From: Oscillospiraceae bacterium
GTDB lineage: Bacteria; Bacillota; Clostridia; Oscillospirales; Ruminococcaceae
Reading direction: 5' to 3'
Length of the DNA stretch: 7,262 nt
Assembly: GCA_017828835.1 (NCBI GenBank)
Contig: JAGAEK010000015.1
Coordinates: 1-7,262 of the forward strand
Made by a program: the position numbers and the translations under genes. A model generated the notes under the pieces. The model made no database searches. It saw only the letters and a program-made list of their open reading frames with translations, and was not told the origin of the DNA. Positions 4,693-7,262 of this stretch are shown piece by piece. Position 1 is the first letter of the stretch. Each line of letters starts with the position of its first letter.

Positions 4693-7173
4693 ATGTTCAG
4701 ATTTGTCGGATTCAAACCGGATGCGAACGAGATAGTTAACGGAGCAATGGCAAAAGCCGAGGAACTCGGCCACGCTTATATCGGCAGTGAGCATCTTTTG
4801 ATAGGATTGTTGAGTTCTCACTCGAAAGCGGCGAAAAACTGTCTTGAGGAGAACGGTATAGGAGAGGAAAAGATCACGAAGAAACTTATTGAAACGGTCG
4901 GGAGAGGGGTGAAGTCGAACCTGACTCCCTACGACCTGACGCCGAAATGCAGAAAAATACTCGAAATGGCAGGCAGAGAGTCAAAGCTTATGGGAGACAG
5001 CGGAGTATCCGGCGAACATATTTTGCTTGCACTTCTTAAAGATGAGGATTGCTACGCGGTCAAATTTTTGAAAGCGCTCGGATATAACTGCGAGGCGCTG
5101 AAAACGGCTGTATACGCTTCGCTCGGAGCGGATATGGGGCCGGGAGCGGAAACCGACGGCAAATATGAATTTGAAGCGGGCGGGACTAAATTGAGAAGCG
5201 GAAAGACTCCGAATCTTGACAAATTCGGAGTTGATATTACGTATCTGGCGTCATTGGGAAAGCTCGATCCGGTGATAGGAAGAGACGATGAAATCGAGCG
5301 TGCGGTCGCGGTACTTTCGAGAAGGACGAAAAACAACCCCTGTCTTATAGGTGAGGCGGGGGTCGGGAAAACGGCGATAGTCGAAGGGATAGCGAAACTG
5401 ATCGCCGACGGAGAATGTGAGACACTGCGGGGGAAAAGAGTCATATCGCTTGATCTTGCGGGTATGATCGCCGGAGCGAAATACAGAGGAGATTTTGAAG
5501 AGAGAATAAAAAGCTGTATGGAGGAGGCGGCGAGGAGCGGGAATGTGATACTTTTTATAGACGAACTTCATTCGATAGTGGGAGCGGGAGCTGCGGAAGG
5601 CGCGGTGGACGCCGCAAATATATTGAAACCGCAGCTTGCACGCGGAGATATACAGATAATAGGCGCGACGACGACCGAAGAATACAGAAAATATATAGAA
5701 AAAGACGGTGCACTCGAAAGAAGGTTTCAGAAAATAGAGGTAACTGAGCCGAGCGAAGAGGCGTGTTTTGAGATGCTAAAAGGACTTCGCGAAAAATATG
5801 AAGAGTATCATAAGCTGAAAATAAGCGACGGAGCACTGAAAGCGGCGGTGGCGATCTCGCAGCGATATATTTTTGACCGATATCTGCCGGATAAAGCGAT
5901 AGATCTTATCGACGAAGCGTGCGCGGCGGTAAAGGTGAGAGCGGTCTCGGCGCCGAAAATAAAACCGCAGGCCAAGCAAAGCGGCGAAACGACAAACGAC
6001 GTCAAAACAGACAGGATAAAGGAACTTGAAAAGAGAGAATACGAGCTTGCGAATCAAAAGGAAATTGCGATAAGAGAACAGGATTTTGAAAACGCGGCGA
6101 ATATAAGAGACAAAGAAAAAGAGGTGGAAAAGGAGCTTTGGCGGCTGAGAGAAAAAAAGAAGAATCCGGCGGAAAACAGATCGGTTGAAGCAAAAGACGT
6201 TGCCAGAGCGGCGGCAATAGCAACGGGTATCGATATAGGTGTAATTTACCGTAAGGACAGAGACAGATTGAACGAACTCGAAGCGAGACTTTCAAAGAGA
6301 GTATTCGGTCAGGATGCGGCGGTGAAGGCGGTCGCGGCGGCAATAAAAAGGGGCAGAAGTGGTATAAAGGATCCGAAAAGGCCGATAGGGTCGTTTTTGT
6401 TCTCCGGCCCTACCGGCGTGGGCAAGACGGAGCTTGCGAGAGCCGTTGCGGAGGAAATATTCGGTGACGAGAAGAGTATTATAAGGCTTGATATGTCGGA
6501 ATATACCGAAAAACAGTCGGTGGCGCGGCTGATAGGGTCTCCTCCCGGGTACGTCGGATACGACGACGGCGGACAGTTGACCGAGAAAGTCAGGAGAAGA
6601 CCTTATTCGGTGGTACTTTTTGACGAGATCGAAAAAGCTCATCCCGAGATATATAACGTTTTGCTTCAGATACTTGAAGAGGGCGAACTCAGCGATTCCC
6701 GGGGCAGAAAAAGCTCGTTTCGCAACACGGTCGTGATATTGACGTCGAATATGCCGGCGGATTATAAGAGATACGGCAAGATCGGCTACGGTTACCAAAA
6801 TAAGGACGATACCGGAACGAATATAAAAGAGAAACTCAAGGAAAAATTCAAAACGGAGCTGCTCGGACGGCTGGACGGGATAATAGAATTTCATGAGCTT
6901 TGCGAAGAAGACCGGCGGCGTATAGCGAGAAAACTTGCGGACGAACTTAAAAAACGCGCGGAGGAGATCGGAGTTGAGGCGGAATTCAGTGACGGGGCGA
7001 TAAACTTTTTTTCAAATACAAAAGGCGAATTCGGCGCAAGGGAAATCAGAAGACGTGTTACGGAGTTTGCAGAGGACGTTATTGCCGAAAAGCTGATTTC
7101 GGGAGAGCTTGCAAAGGGGAAAAAAGTTATATTCTCGGAAAACGGCGGAGAGATCGAAATAAAAACGGAATAA
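4693..7173 (+). CDS. clpC: ClpC-type AAA+ protein unfoldase, divergent
   Basis: This is a Hsp100/ClpC unfoldase that would form a hexamer, thread proteins through its pore and, with ClpP, feed their degradation. At 826 residues it has full family length. The N domain has two Clp_N repeats (HAYIGSEH, 27-34; VSGEH, 105-109; Glu33 and Glu108 match the phosphoarginine-binding glutamates of B. subtilis ClpC). D1 carries Walker A GEAGVGKT (220-227), pore loop KYRG (263-266) and Walker B IDE (289-291). The M domain has a UVR-like coiled coil (about 440-485). D2 carries Walker A GPTGVGKT (572-579), Walker B FDE (643-645), the pore motif GYVGYDDGG and sensor-2 GAR near the end. ATG 4693 has GGAGAG 10 nt upstream. 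Oddities: Ala510 replaces the Trp of the WTG linker, IGY (697-699) stands at the ClpP-docking position, and Gly725 replaces the Asn before Arg726. ClpC rather than ClpB, because the M domain is short and UVR-type. Confidence 0.94.
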   Translation: MFRFVGFKPDANEIVNGAMAKAEELGHAYIGSEHLLIGLLSSHSKAAKNCLEENGIGEEKITKKLIETVGRGVKSNLTPYDLTPKCRKILEMAGRESKLMGDSGVSGEHILLALLKDEDCYAVKFLKALGYNCEALKTAVYASLGADMGPGAETDGKYEFEAGGTKLRSGKTPNLDKFGVDITYLASLGKLDPVIGRDDEIERAVAVLSRRTKNNPCLIGEAGVGKTAIVEGIAKLIADGECETLRGKRVISLDLAGMIAGAKYRGDFEERIKSCMEEAARSGNVILFIDELHSIVGAGAAEGAVDAANILKPQLARGDIQIIGATTTEEYRKYIEKDGALERRFQKIEVTEPSEEACFEMLKGLREKYEEYHKLKISDGALKAAVAISQRYIFDRYLPDKAIDLIDEACAAVKVRAVSAPKIKPQAKQSGETTNDVKTDRIKELEKREYELANQKEIAIREQDFENAANIRDKEKEVEKELWRLREKKKNPAENRSVEAKDVARAAAIATGIDIGVIYRKDRDRLNELEARLSKRVFGQDAAVKAVAAAIKRGRSGIKDPKRPIGSFLFSGPTGVGKTELARAVAEEIFGDEKSIIRLDMSEYTEKQSVARLIGSPPGYVGYDDGGQLTEKVRRRPYSVVLFDEIEKAHPEIYNVLLQILEEGELSDSRGRKSSFRNTVVILTSNMPADYKRYGKIGYGYQNKDDTGTNIKEKLKEKFKTELLGRLDGIIEFHELCEEDRRRIARKLADELKKRAEEIGVEAEFSDGAINFFSNTKGEFGAREIRRRVTEFAEDVIAEKLISGELAKGKKVIFSENGGEIEIKTE

Positions 7174-7179
7174 AAAAAG

Positions 7180-7205
7180 CCGCCTGAATATTATCAGGCG
7201 GTTTT
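7180..7205. terminator. Bidirectional intrinsic terminator between clpC and a convergent gene
   Basis: CCGCCTGA (7180-7187) and TCAGGCGG (7194-7201) form a perfect 8-bp GC-rich stem with a 6-nt loop. On the plus strand it is followed by TTTT (7202-7205). On the minus strand the seven A of 7172-7178 give a U tract, so it can stop transcription from both sides. It begins 6 nt after the clpC stop codon. Confidence 0.9.
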
Positions 7206-7216
7206 GACAATATATT

Positions 7217-7261
7217 TTATTTTGAAAAATTCGGCTCCATATTGTCGAACGCGTCGGAAAT
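7217..7261 (-). CDS. C-terminal end of a convergent gene, product unknown
   Basis: The minus-strand frame from 7261 reads 14 codons, ISDAFDNMEPNFSK, then TAA at 7217-7219. Codons with C or G in third position (GAC, GCG, TTC) match the coding style of the neighbours. The stop lies 12 nt before the hairpin of the bidirectional terminator, where a convergent gene would end. Other minus frames are also open over this short distance, so the frame is a judgement. I do not recognise the tail. Confidence 0.45.
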   Translation of the reverse strand: MSDAFDNMEPNFSK

Positions 7262-7262
7262 A

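Noticed and set aside
6292..6894. Minus-strand open frame of 200 codons opposite the D2 domain of clpC
   Set aside because: The plus strand has clear ClpC motifs through this entire stretch; the minus frame has no recognisable domain and no ribosome binding site.

Overview
The window looks like a piece of a Bacillota (Clostridia-type) chromosome, possibly a metagenome-derived gut or anaerobe lineage. The reasons are the gene order rimP-nusA-ylxR-ylxQ-infB, NusA without the proteobacterial C-terminal repeats, strong AGGAGG-type ribosome binding sites, sigma-A-like promoters, a ClpC-type unfoldase, and a very small Trp/Ile/Cys-rich protein of the kind common in spore-forming Clostridia. The finer lineage cannot be read from the sequence.

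Layout. Positions 1-4246 (minus strand, read right to left) hold the translation/transcription operon rimP, nusA, ylxR (rnpM), ylxQ and infB. The genes are tightly packed: rimP/nusA, ylxR/ylxQ and ylxQ/infB overlap by 4-8 nt, so translational coupling is likely. A good extended -10 promoter lies at 4326-4354. Between it and rimP is a short leader with a 25-nt near-perfect hairpin followed by a U-rich run, which looks like an attenuator or a processing signal. infB runs off the left edge. Its recognisable homology stops at about position 98, and the first 97 bases do not read as IF2.

Positions 4424-4552 (minus) encode a 42-residue membrane-anchored, cysteine/glycine-rich protein with a perfect ribosome binding site and an upstream element resembling a sporulation sigma-K promoter. 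A 140-bp intergenic region separates it from the divergent plus-strand gene at 4693-7173, a complete 826-residue ClpC-type AAA+ unfoldase (N domain, D1, UVR-bearing M domain, D2). This ClpC keeps its ATPase motifs but departs from the family at several signature positions: the WTG linker, the ClpP-docking tripeptide and the D2 arginine-finger box. No ctsR/mcsA/mcsB genes and no CtsR or CIRCE operator are visible beside it. A bidirectional terminator at 7180-7205 closes clpC and probably also a convergent gene whose last 14 codons are at 7217-7261.

How the genes work together: RimP matures the 30S subunit, NusA controls elongation and termination, RnpM and YlxQ are small RNA-binding proteins, and IF2 delivers initiator tRNA. 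The ClpC and the cysteine-rich small protein are separate transcription units with no sequence-level link to that operon. Most of the window is ordinary housekeeping DNA. The items worth a second look are the left-edge IF2 break, the micropeptide, the operon leader hairpin and the divergent ClpC.
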